From an uncultured Verrucomicrobiales bacterium (GTDB lineage Bacteria > Verrucomicrobiota > Verrucomicrobiia > Verrucomicrobiales > Akkermansiaceae), in assembly GCA_937916505.1 (NCBI GenBank), contig CALFSW010000126.1, positions 1-64,000 on the forward strand: a stretch of 64,000 nt of DNA. Direction: 5' to 3'. Positions 18,044 to 26,428 of this stretch are shown here, piece after piece. The notes beneath the pieces were generated by a model. It was not told the DNA's origin. It did not search any database and worked only from the letters and a program-made list of their open reading frames with translations. How positions within the stretch are numbered: position 1 is the first letter of the stretch; each line of letters begins with the position of its first letter. Both the position numbers and the translations under genes were made by a program.

Positions 18044-19183
18044 ATGAAATCAATGCCTTTTTTCGCTCTGACCACCTCCCTGTCCCTCGCCGACATCGAC
18101 CTCTTTCCCACTCTCCACTTCAACGGGCTCATCGGCGACACCTCGGCGCCATCCTTCGAAGACATCGGAGGCCATGCCCACGATCCAAACGAAAACTTCG
18201 CCCTCCAGGGCCTCGACCTCGGCCTCAACCTCCGCATCGATGACTGGTTCGCCGCCTTCGTCAACGGCAACATCTTCACCAATTCCGACCACAAACTCGA
18301 ATCCGAGTGGGAGGAAGCTTTCGTCAAACTCAAGAATCTCCCCGGCGGTTTTGAGATCCGTGGCGGACGTTTCCTCAATCGCCTCGGCCTCCAAAACAAC
18401 CTCCACCTCCATAGTTGGAACTTCGTCAACGCCAACCTCTCCACTTCCCAATTCCTCGGGGAAGAAGGTCTCATTACCGAGGGCATCGAACTCACCTGGC
18501 AGCACGAATTTGAACAATCCTTTCTCGCCCTCACCACGAGCTACGGCAAAGCGGCCGTGCACGCTCACGAAGAAGAAGATCACCTTGGCCATGACCACGA
18601 ATCATCCGACGATGCCCGGTTCACCGACGACCTCGTCACCGCCCGTGCCCTCTTCGGATACAATCACACCGACTTCCACCAACACCGCTTTGGCCTCAAC
18701 GCCGCCTGGGGCGACAACGGCTATCATCGCAACTCCTCGCTCCATTCCATCGACTACTCCTACACTTGGCGGGAAAACGGTCTCGAAGCGGGCGGACGTT
18801 CTTTCTCAATCGGGGCCGAATACTTTCACCGCGATGTTCAGTGGGCCCATCCCGAAAATGCCGTCAACCGTGGCTCTTCCTCCCAGAATGAAGTGATGGC
18901 TTTCGCCACTTACCGCTTTGCAGATCAATGGATCGCCGACCTTCGCTACGAACACCTCCAGGGCCGTTCCGCAGGCCCTGAAATCGATAGGGGAGAGATC
19001 GAATACGCCTTCGCCTCCCCCACGCGCGATCGCTTCTCCATCGCCCTCACCCGCGAATTTGAATACAAGGAACTTTTCTCACACGTCCGTCTCCAGTATT
19101 CCCACGATGATACCGATGAAGGAAAAGACGACTCCATCTGGCTCCAATTCGGCATCAACTTTGGCCGCGGTGAAGTCCGCTAG
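18044..19183 (+). CDS. Histidine-rich porin-like outer-membrane protein
   Basis: A 379-residue protein with the alternating strand pattern and aromatic girdles of a beta-barrel (for example SIDYSYTWREN, AFATYRFADQWIADLRYE, SIALTREFEYKELF, and a final strand ending FGINFGRGEVR). A histidine cluster at 173-185 (HAHEEEDHLGHDH) and an N-terminal GGHAHDPNE suggest metal capture at the cell surface. I take it to be an outer-membrane zinc uptake or zinc-linked porin; no TonB box or plug domain is visible, so it is not a TonB-dependent receptor. The cleavable leader is short (MKSMPFFALTTSLSLA). The palindrome overlapping its promoter supports metal-dependent repression. Function is inference; the beta-barrel call is fairly strong. 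Confidence 0.65.
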   Translation: MKSMPFFALTTSLSLADIDLFPTLHFNGLIGDTSAPSFEDIGGHAHDPNENFALQGLDLGLNLRIDDWFAAFVNGNIFTNSDHKLESEWEEAFVKLKNLPGGFEIRGGRFLNRLGLQNNLHLHSWNFVNANLSTSQFLGEEGLITEGIELTWQHEFEQSFLALTTSYGKAAVHAHEEEDHLGHDHESSDDARFTDDLVTARALFGYNHTDFHQHRFGLNAAWGDNGYHRNSSLHSIDYSYTWRENGLEAGGRSFSIGAEYFHRDVQWAHPENAVNRGSSSQNEVMAFATYRFADQWIADLRYEHLQGRSAGPEIDRGEIEYAFASPTRDRFSIALTREFEYKELFSHVRLQYSHDDTDEGKDDSIWLQFGINFGRGEVR

Positions 19184-19252
19184 CTCCACCAGTTCATCTC
19201 TTCCGTTCTTTCCCTCTCCTCCGCGAAACGCTAAGCGACTGTCTCTGCATCT

Positions 19253-20245
19253 ATGAGCACCCCATCCGAATCAATAGGAGACACCGCCGCCTACCTCCAA
19301 AAAATCCGCGATCGTGTCGGTCAGATCATTGTCGGTCAGGATGTTGTCGTCGAACGCACCCTCATCGCCCTTCTGACCTCCGGCCACCTTCTTCTGGAAG
19401 GCATGCCCGGTTTGGCAAAGACCCTCCTCGTCAACACCATCTCCAAGGCTCTTCACCTCGATTTTCGCCGCGTCCAATTCACGATCGACCTCCTCCCATC
19501 CGACATTCTTGGCTCCGAGATCCTCGATGAGAAGTCCGGTGAGTTTCGGACTCACAAGGGTCCCATCTTCACAAATCTCCTCCTCACCGACGAGATCAAC
19601 CGCGCCGCCCCAAAGGTCCAGGGTGCCCTCCTCGAATCCATGCAGGAGCGTAAGGTCACCCTCGGAAACGAAACCTTCTCCCTCCCCACCCCTTTCCTCG
19701 TCATCGCGACCCAAAACCCTATTGAGCAATCCGGCACCTTCGAACTCCCCGAGGCCCAGCTCGACCGCTTCATGCTCTGCCATCGGCTCGGATACCCCAC
19801 TCCCGACGAAGAAGAGGAAATCCTCCGGCGTAACCTCAACCTCGGCGTTGAGAAAAAAGGCTCCGGAGCCGTCGCCCGAACCGAGTTTGACCTCGTCACT
19901 GATGACTCTGTCGGCACCCCCGAAGATCTCGTCCACGCCATGGAAGCCACTCACAAGATTCATGTGAGTGAAGTCCTCCTCAAACATGTCGTCGACATCG
20001 TCGAACGCACCCGCCAGCACCCTGATCTCGAACTCGGCTGCTCCCCCCGCGCCGGCATTTCCCTTCTGAAATCCTCCCGTGCCCGCGCTCTCATCCACGG
20101 CCGCGACTACGCCATCCCCGAAGATCTCTTCGCCCTCGCCGAAGACGTTTGCCTCCACCGTATCCGCCTCTCCTACGAGGCTCTCGCCGAAGGGAAAACC
20201 CCACAAGCCGTCCTCCAGCAAATCCTCAACGACTCCATTTCCTAA
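19253..20245 (+). CDS. MoxR-family AAA ATPase
   Basis: A cytoplasmic AAA+ ATPase of 330 residues, the family's normal length. Walker A is GMPGLAKT, Walker B is LLTDEINRA, and sensor and arginine segments follow in NPIEQSGTFELPEAQLDRFM. MoxR proteins act as chaperones that assemble or activate partners containing von Willebrand A domains. The following genes encode a DUF58 protein, a membrane protein and two VWA membrane proteins, which is the standard MoxR/Bat arrangement, so this is the ATPase of a Bat-like envelope system. The gene begins 69 bases after the porin-like gene and is probably the operon's first gene. Confidence 0.93.
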   Translation: MSTPSESIGDTAAYLQKIRDRVGQIIVGQDVVVERTLIALLTSGHLLLEGMPGLAKTLLVNTISKALHLDFRRVQFTIDLLPSDILGSEILDEKSGEFRTHKGPIFTNLLLTDEINRAAPKVQGALLESMQERKVTLGNETFSLPTPFLVIATQNPIEQSGTFELPEAQLDRFMLCHRLGYPTPDEEEEILRRNLNLGVEKKGSGAVARTEFDLVTDDSVGTPEDLVHAMEATHKIHVSEVLLKHVVDIVERTRQHPDLELGCSPRAGISLLKSSRARALIHGRDYAIPEDLFALAEDVCLHRIRLSYEALAEGKTPQAVLQQILNDSIS

Positions 20246-20270
20246 ACGCCCCATAACCAAGTCTTCATAA

Positions 20271-20301
20271 TTCGATATTGAACGCTCAGCGTTCGACGTT
20301 C
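20271..20301. repeat. Short palindromic intergenic repeat, copy 1
   Basis: Between moxR and the DUF58 gene is TTCGATATTGAACGCTCAGC continuing GTTCGACGTTC. It contains the palindrome GAACGCT-C-AGCGTTC (20280-20294). A related sequence lies at 53451-53484, sharing AGCGTTCGAC and GAACG-type units. Both are inside short same-strand intergenic gaps just before a start codon. It looks like a dispersed repeat family of the genome, though an operator is possible. Confidence 0.55.
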
Positions 20302-20303
20302 TA

Positions 20304-21158
20304 ATGCCCCGCCTCACCAAAGACCAAACAAAGCCCCTCGACTCCCGCCAGTTCCTTCTGGCCGTCAAGCGGCTCGCGGACTCCTTGTCTTATGGCACCG
20401 ACCGCTCCCCCTTCCTCGGCCAGGGTCTCGAATACGTACAATCCCGCCACTACGTCCCCGGCGACCCCGTCAAGACCATCGACTGGCGCGTCACCGCCCG
20501 CACCGGCAAGGTCCACGTCAAGGAATACGAATCCCCCAAATCCCTCCCCGTCTGGTTCATTGTCGACACCTCCGCCTCCATGACCCTCTCGTCCACGAAG
20601 GTTTCCAAATACCAACTCGCCACCCAGATCGCCGGCGGACTTGCCCTCGCCTCACTCGACCGGGTCTCGCCCGTCGGCATTCTTGGAGCCGGCTCCCGCG
20701 ATCTCAATATCAAGCCCTCCCTCTCCCGTGAAACCATCCTCCAATGGCTTCACGAGCTTCGGCACTACGATTTCCACGAACCGACCCGCCTCGGCAAAAA
20801 ACTTCTCTCCCTCAATCCCTCCCTTCCCGAGCGCTCCCTCATTTTCATCCTCTCCGATCTTCACGATCCCGACGCCCTCCCCGCCCTCAAACTCCTCGGC
20901 CACCGCCACGACATTGTCGTCATCCCCCTGCGCGACCCTGCTGAAGACAAGCTCACCGGAGCCGGCTATATCCGGGCCCGCGAAGTCGAAACCGGTCGTG
21001 AAACCACCCTCTCCGCAAAAAGACAATTCACCTCTCTGGCAGACCTCACCTCCGCTCTCAAGAAAGCCTCCCTCGACCACTTCCCCATCCACACCCACCG
21101 CCCCTTCCTCGCTTCCCTCCGCCTCTACCTCCAATCCCGCAACCTCCTCGCCCGATGA
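20304..21158 (+). CDS. DUF58 (VWA-like) protein of the Bat operon
   Basis: DUF58 proteins have a von Willebrand A-like fold and nearly always follow moxR. The family signature is visible at about 50-62 as RHYVPGDPVKTIDWRVTAR, and a metal-site-like motif IVDTSASM begins the VWA part at about 91. At 284 residues without a membrane anchor it is the cytoplasmic type. It is thought to be a MoxR partner in activating or assembling a membrane complex, though its biochemical role is unknown. The stop overlaps the next start by four bases (ATGA), so it is translationally coupled to the downstream membrane protein. Confidence 0.92.
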   Translation: MPRLTKDQTKPLDSRQFLLAVKRLADSLSYGTDRSPFLGQGLEYVQSRHYVPGDPVKTIDWRVTARTGKVHVKEYESPKSLPVWFIVDTSASMTLSSTKVSKYQLATQIAGGLALASLDRVSPVGILGAGSRDLNIKPSLSRETILQWLHELRHYDFHEPTRLGKKLLSLNPSLPERSLIFILSDLHDPDALPALKLLGHRHDIVVIPLRDPAEDKLTGAGYIRAREVETGRETTLSAKRQFTSLADLTSALKKASLDHFPIHTHRPFLASLRLYLQSRNLLAR

Positions 21159-21955
21159 TCAGATCACTCCTCCTTTTCATCACTCTCGCCTTCTTCCAAA
21201 TCCCGGATCTCAAATCCCAGATCTCAAACCCCACTTCCCCTCTTGGCCTCCCCACCGAAGTCACCGACCTCTACATTCCCGGCTCCAAGATCGAAGTCAT
21301 CCCGCGCAAAAACAGCGACTCTTCCCTCGTCATCCGCATCCTCGAAATCAAGTCCGCCGCCGACGGCTTTCGCTATGATCTCGACATCTACGGACTCGAC
21401 CCCGGCACCCACAAACTTTCCGACTTTCTCCGCTACGCTGACTCCAAATCTCCCGTTTCCAACCTCCCCGTCACCTTCACGGTCACCACCCAACATCCAC
21501 TCGACACCCTCCCCAAACCTTCCGATCCGGAAGCCGTGCCCCCCGAAAAGCTTGGAGGCTACAAAACACTCATCATCGTTCTGGGCATCCTCTGGCTGAT
21601 CATCCTCCTGCTCATCATTTTCTACCGTAAAAAGCAAATCGCCGACTTCACCGCTGAAAGCCCTCCGCCCACCCTTCACGAAAGACTTCAAGTCCTCGTC
21701 ACCAACGCCTCACGCGGCAATCTCACCGATCATGAACGGGCCAGCCTCGAACGCCTTGTCCTCGGTCACTGGAAGGAAAAGCTCCCCGGCCTCGAAAATC
21801 TCCCGGCAGCTCGCGCCCTCGTCCAACTCCGCAGCCACCCTGAAGCCTCCCCCCTCATCCTGAAACTCGAAGAGTGGCTCCACGCCCCTGCCCCATCCAT
21901 TTCCCACGAAGAAATCCTCCCCCTGCTGCAGCCCTTCGAAAACTCGCGCTCCTAG
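21155..21955 (+). CDS. Single-pass membrane protein of the Bat operon
   Basis: A 266-residue protein with a signal peptide, an extracytoplasmic domain (about 30-130), one membrane helix (about 140-160, KTLIIVLGILWLIILLLIIF) and a cytoplasmic helical domain (about 175-266). Layout and position between DUF58 and VWA genes match the DUF4381/BatD-fragment-like members of these operons, but I do not recognise the sequence itself. It is translationally coupled to the DUF58 gene. Odd detail: just after the signal peptide the codons IPDLKSQISNP come from a 14-base tandem repeat (21198-21225), apparently a short repeat that entered the reading frame. Confidence 0.75.
   Translation: MIRSLLLFITLAFFQIPDLKSQISNPTSPLGLPTEVTDLYIPGSKIEVIPRKNSDSSLVIRILEIKSAADGFRYDLDIYGLDPGTHKLSDFLRYADSKSPVSNLPVTFTVTTQHPLDTLPKPSDPEAVPPEKLGGYKTLIIVLGILWLIILLLIIFYRKKQIADFTAESPPPTLHERLQVLVTNASRGNLTDHERASLERLVLGHWKEKLPGLENLPAARALVQLRSHPEASPLILKLEEWLHAPAPSISHEEILPLLQPFENSRS
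21198..21225. repeat. 14-base tandem repeat within a coding region
   Basis: AAATCCCGGATCTC (21198-21211) is followed directly by AAATCCCAGATCTC (21212-21225), one mismatch, with a third partial copy AAACCCC. It lies just after the signal peptide of the Bat-operon membrane protein and encodes part of IPDLKSQISNP. Phrases like this are typical of short intergenic repeats in some Verrucomicrobia (from memory), here located in frame. Confidence 0.6.
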
Positions 21956-21973
21956 AGCTCTGTCCAATCCTCA

Positions 21974-22909
21974 TTGCTCAAATTCCACCTCGTGTCCTTC
22001 GCCCACCCCTTCGTCCTGCCCGCCCTCGCGATTCCGGTCCTCCTGATCGTTTTCCAATGGATGACCCGCGCCCGTGCCCTCCCCCTTCCCTTCGACCACC
22101 AAAAATCACCCCACCGCAAGTGGCTTGCCCTGCTCCTCAACCTCGTCAACACCCTCCCTTTCCTCGTCCTCGCCACCCTCATCCTCATCGCCGCCGGCCC
22201 CCGTACTTTCGAACGTCCCAAGAGCGAACGCGAACTCACCAACATCCTCTTCTGCCTCGATGTCTCCGGCTCCATGTCGGCTTCCTTTGGCCCCGGCGAT
22301 CGCTACGACTCAGCCATGGAATCCCTCAACGAATTCCTCGACTACCGAAAAGGCGACGCCTTCTCCCTCATGGTCTTCGGTGGCGATAACCTCCGCTGGG
22401 TCCCTCTCACCACCGACGTCTCCGCCTTCCGCCACGCTCCCCCTTTCCTTCATCCCAGCAAACTCCCCAGCTGGTTCAATGGAGGCACCTTCATCGGAAA
22501 AGCACTCAAGCAGGCCGAGAAAGACCTCCTCACCACCGAGACCGGCGACCGCCTCATCATCCTCCTCTCCGATGGGGCCAGCTTCGACCTCAACGGCGGA
22601 AACGACGTCAAGATTGCCCGCAGCCTCAAGGACAACAACATCACCGTCTTCGCGATCCACATCGGAGGTGGCGCGCCCCCTGCCGAGGTCTCCGTCATCA
22701 CTTCCATCACCGGAGGAGAAACCTTCGCCGCCGGCGATCCCGAATCCCTCAAAACCGTCTTCCAACGAATCGACGAGATGGCCCAGGCCTCTCTCGTTCG
22801 CCTCACTCCCGATCCGGTCGACCACTTCCGCCCCTACATCATCACCGCCCTCTCCCTCGCCGGGGTTTACCTCCTCACCTTGTTTGGTCTTCGCTACACC
22901 CCCTGGTAA
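21974..22909 (+). CDS. VWA-domain membrane protein, BatA-like
   Basis: A membrane-anchored von Willebrand A protein (about 311 residues) with helices near the N-terminus (about 10-30 and 50-72), a VWA domain with MIDAS motif DVSGSM at about 95-100 and a second metal-site part LLSDGASFD, and a C-terminal helix (about 288-308). This is the BatA layout. It probably presents a metal-dependent protein-binding domain on the periplasmic side. The start is uncertain: TTG at 21974 follows the previous stop by 18 bases; a GTG six codons later (MSFAHPF) is also plausible. The stop shares one base with the next start (TAATG), so it is coupled to the second VWA gene. Confidence 0.88.
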   Translation: MLKFHLVSFAHPFVLPALAIPVLLIVFQWMTRARALPLPFDHQKSPHRKWLALLLNLVNTLPFLVLATLILIAAGPRTFERPKSERELTNILFCLDVSGSMSASFGPGDRYDSAMESLNEFLDYRKGDAFSLMVFGGDNLRWVPLTTDVSAFRHAPPFLHPSKLPSWFNGGTFIGKALKQAEKDLLTTETGDRLIILLSDGASFDLNGGNDVKIARSLKDNNITVFAIHIGGGAPPAEVSVITSITGGETFAAGDPESLKTVFQRIDEMAQASLVRLTPDPVDHFRPYIITALSLAGVYLLTLFGLRYTPW

Positions 22910-23895
22910 TGTTCATCCCCATCCTCGCCGCTGCCACCACCGCTGTTCTCGCCTCCGGTGCCGAAGCCTTGCACATCCGTCGCATCTCCAAAGTCCGCCA
23001 TCTTGCCTTTGGACCCGGTGGCAGCTTCTCCGCGCTCACCATTCTCACCCCCCTCCTCCGGGTCTTCTTTTTCTCCGCCCTCGCCTGGGCACTCACCACC
23101 CTCTTCCTTTTGGAACCAAAAGCCCACCGCGCCCAGGTCAAGGAAATCGAAGCCAACGAACGTCGTCACCTTCTCCTCGTTGTCGATGTCTCCCCCTCCA
23201 TGCGCCTCCAGGATTCCGGGGAAGGCGAAGGACTTTCCCGCACCCAACGCGCCTCAAAACTGGTCCAATCTCTTCTCAAACGAGTGACCGATGACAAACT
23301 CCACATCACCATGGTCGCGGTCTACAACGGAGCCAAACCCGTCGTCCAGGAGAGCCGCGATGTCGAAGTCATCCTCAATTTCCTCGATGGACTTCCGCTT
23401 TCATCCGTTTTCCCGGTTGGCAAAACCCGTCTTTTCGATGGCCTCGAAGAAGCGGCCAGGATCGCCCGCGACTGGCCACCCAATTCCGCCACCCTCCTCC
23501 TTGTGAGCGATGGCGATACCGTTCCCGCCACCGGCATGCCCAAAATGCCTCCCTCCATCGACGGAGCCCTCGTCATGGGCGTGGGCAACCCCACCAAGGG
23601 GTCACTCATCGACGGCCGCCAATCCCGACAGGATGTCGGCGCCTTGCAGCAAATCGCGACCCGCCTCGGCGGACAATATCACGACGGCAACCTCCGCCAC
23701 GTTCCCACTTCGGTCCTCAATGAACTCGGCTCGCTCAAAACCGATCAGGACATCTTTAAACTCACCCTCCGCGAATACGCCCTCATCACCGGAGTCACCT
23801 CCGCCCTTGGCCTGGCCCTTTTACCGGTGTTCCTCTACTTCTTCGCCTCTCCCTTCAAGCCAGGGCAAGAGCCCACGACTGATAAAACCTCGTGA
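22909..23895 (+). CDS. VWA-domain membrane protein, BatB-like
   Basis: The second von Willebrand A protein of the operon, 328 residues: a hydrophobic start (MFIPILAAATTAVLASGAEA), a second helix at about 42-68, VWA domain with MIDAS motif DVSPSM at about 93-98 and the second half LLVSDGDTVP, and a C-terminal helix (about 290-312). In Bat systems BatA and BatB act as a pair; the later genes expected are a TPR protein and a large BatD-like protein. These do occur, but only after an interruption of about 4.1 kb (28039 and 28761). It is coupled to the first VWA gene by TAATG. Confidence 0.88.
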   Translation: MFIPILAAATTAVLASGAEALHIRRISKVRHLAFGPGGSFSALTILTPLLRVFFFSALAWALTTLFLLEPKAHRAQVKEIEANERRHLLLVVDVSPSMRLQDSGEGEGLSRTQRASKLVQSLLKRVTDDKLHITMVAVYNGAKPVVQESRDVEVILNFLDGLPLSSVFPVGKTRLFDGLEEAARIARDWPPNSATLLLVSDGDTVPATGMPKMPPSIDGALVMGVGNPTKGSLIDGRQSRQDVGALQQIATRLGGQYHDGNLRHVPTSVLNELGSLKTDQDIFKLTLREYALITGVTSALGLALLPVFLYFFASPFKPGQEPTTDKTS

Positions 23896-23911
23896 AGCAC
23901 ATTGTTGGGCG

Positions 23912-26007
23912 TTAGTTGATAACCTCAAAAAGGTTACTATAGTCGTCGGTCCAGTGGATAGGCTTGGGCTCCTTGCGCGGCCAATATGACACACGCTCCA
24001 CCTTCATCAAAGATTTCACGAACCCGGGGTCTTTTGAAATGACCACCCACAATGAAGAATAGCCTTTGGAACCCGGTCTGTAGGCAATGCGAAATGCCTG
24101 CTGCCGGAACTGTGCCACGATGTTCCGGATCGGATCCGAGAGGTCAATATGTCGATTTGTAATGTGAATGGCCAGAACTCCATCCGGCTTGAGATGTTTG
24201 AAATAGAGTTCGAATGCTTCCCGGGTTAGCAAGTGAATCGGGATTGAATCACCACTAAAGGCATCAACAATCAGAACGTCAAATTCCTGACTACCTCCGG
24301 TTTCCAGTTCACGTTCAAGCGAAATCCGGCCATCACCAAGGACCACTGATTCGTCACCCTCGCAGTCGCTCAAGTAGGTGAAATGACTACGGGCCAGATC
24401 TTCAACCTGCGGGTTTATTTCATAGAATCGAAATTGATCCCCGGGTTTTGCATAGGTTGCGATGGTCCCGACGCCAAGACCCACAACCCCGGTCTTGATG
24501 GGGGTTTGAAAAGGTGAACTCCGTTCAGGCAGGAGTTCAAAGACCGTCCCAACCCCGCTCTTGACATGATAATAGGTGGTGGCAAGCCTACGATGATTGG
24601 GGTCTCTATACTGGCGGCCATGATTGATACGTCCGTGGTACAATATGCGGTATTCTCTGTCTGTTCCCACGTGCCCTTCCCCCACTTTTAAAACACCATA
24701 AAACCCGCGCATCATGATCCCCTTTTTCTTCGATTCTTGAATATGATGACGCAAACCAAAAATCATTACCGTCAATAGAACAACCCATGTAGCAACCCCG
24801 GCGACGCCTAAAAAAGTTCGCGGGAAAGAAGTGACCGGCTTGAACAACCGAATGCTAACGAGAACAGCAAGAAAAACGAAGGAAAGGTGCAGCTCCCAGT
24901 ATCCCGTAAATAGAAATGGAGCAACAAGGTTGACAAAAATCCCACCGATCGCCCCCCCCCAAGGGAAATTGCCAGATAGAAGCCGGTGAGATATCTTGGA
25001 AGCGGTTTAAGTCGCACGATTTCCCCATGGCAGATCAGGCAACTAAAAAAGACCGCAGAGCAATAGATCCCAATTTGCCAGACTAATGGCCAGTCATCAT
25101 CAGCAAACTGCCTATTCATCAGGTATATGGTGACCCCGATGCTTGCCACAGACAAAGGAACTGCCAGCGGGCGAAAGTACCAGCGGGCGTGATCGAACGC
25201 GATGATAAATGTTACCAGGTAAAGTGAAAGGGGAAGGACCCACAGAAAGGGCACGACCGCCACATCCTGGCACATTTGGCTCGTTAATGAGAGGAGGAGA
25301 GTCGAGCCACATGCGCTAAAGGCGATCCAGGACACCACCCGGGAAAAACCTGGTTTGGAATCCGGCGCCGATCGAAAGGGCGATTCTAAATTCGGCAAGG
25401 ATAACTTATTCCCTTTGACGGTTCTCAAATAGAAGCAGCTTGTGAGAATTGCCAGGAATCCAAATGCCACAAATCCAGCCGACCATAGTGATGTTTGTTT
25501 TGAAACTCCGAGTATCGGTTCAACGATGAAGGGGTATGTGAGAAGACCCAGCAAACTGCCCAAATTTGAGCACGCGTAGAGTCGAAAAGGGGAACGATCA
25601 GGATAAATCTCGCTGAACCAGTGTTGCACTAACGGGCCGGTGGCCGACAAGAGAATATACGGGAGCCCCACCGTGAAGAACAAAAGTCTCACGATTCCCC
25701 AAACCGGGTCTGTGATAGAGGAATCAGATTTCAACTCAACCGACGGAGTAATCGGGAGAAAAAAGACCGCAATGGCAAGGAGAGAGAGATGAATTCCAAC
25801 TTGCAAGTTTCGACGTTCGCGCAGAAATCTGACCATTCCGTAGGCGTATCCGTATCCAAACAGCAGGCCCAACTGAAAAAAGAGAAGACAGGTCGTCCAT
25901 ACGGCCGGACTCCCGCCATACCAAGGAAGGATATACCGGGCAATGACAGGCTGAACTTGAAAAAGAAGAAAAGCACTCAGCAGAGTGAGTGAGACAAGGA
26001 ATATCAT
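23912..26007 (-). pseudogene. Fused membrane/spermidine-synthase-like gene split at a G9 tract
   Basis: Two minus-strand frames, one encoding a polytopic membrane domain (to 24808) and one encoding a spermidine-synthase-like domain (24847-23912), are two halves of one fused protein. At the junction the coding strand has nine G (complement of C at 24952-24960). With ten G the frame reads LGGGAIGGIFVNLVAP and FTGYWELHLSF, exactly the family's expected joint, and from ATG 26007 gives 699 in-frame codons. The first part starts LLSAFLLFQVQPVIARYILP as usual; the second has GVVGLGVGTIATY and VDAFSGDSIPIHLL, the methyltransferase-fold motifs. As read it stops early, so it is either phase-variable, decayed or a sequence error. 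ATG 26376 upstream is a possible alternative start. Confidence 0.8.
24952..24960. repeat. Homopolymer C9/G9 tract inside the fused gene
   Basis: Nine consecutive C on the plus strand (G9 on the coding strand). It is the longest GC homopolymer noticed in the window and sits precisely at the frame break of the fused membrane/spermidine-synthase-like gene. Ten or seven G would keep the frame open. Tracts like this vary in length by slipped-strand replication and are also where sequencing consensus errors occur. Confidence 0.85.
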
Positions 26008-26428
26008 CTCTCTGGATGCCTGCTTCCTGACAGCTCTGAATCCGGCGCTACCTGTGCGGTCTAATTCTGAATCACTTTCCGTCCTCTTGTTGGGCTCTCT
26101 ATTCCTGAGGACCCCAAAACTGCAGAGGTCTCCCTGAGGATCAATAAAAGAAATCTCAATCTCTCCCATCGGCGGCATGACCGTCGTCCAAATATCAGGC
26201 GGAAGCCCTCTCAACAAGACGAGGATGATCAAACCAGAGAGTGCAGTCGTTCGCGGCAATTTTGATTCACCCGGGTGCTGCGGCGTTTCGCATCGGGGAA
26301 CAACCCTCTTTTTAGCGGCTATTTTTCGCTTTTTCCCGTACTGTGCGATCTTTCTTCTTGTTGATGACGAAGACAAAAGATCAACTGAAAAATTTCCAAT
26401 CGAATTTTAAAAGCTACCAATAAATAAC
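26008..26428. other. Stretch between the split gene and the lamin-tail gene
   Basis: If the split fused gene starts at 26007, these 421 bases hold no recognised gene. On the minus strand the frame stays open upstream to ATG 26376, adding 123 codons with a basic start (KKRKIAAKKR) and one hydrophobic stretch (GLIILVLLRG), but this part does not resemble the family, so I leave it out. Plus-strand bases 26377-26428 are AT-rich, as expected of a promoter for the lamin-tail gene. Confidence 0.5.

Noticed and set aside
18044-19183. TonB-dependent zinc receptor (ZnuD-type)
   Set aside because: Only 379 residues, no TonB box or plug domain; a smaller porin-like barrel fits better.
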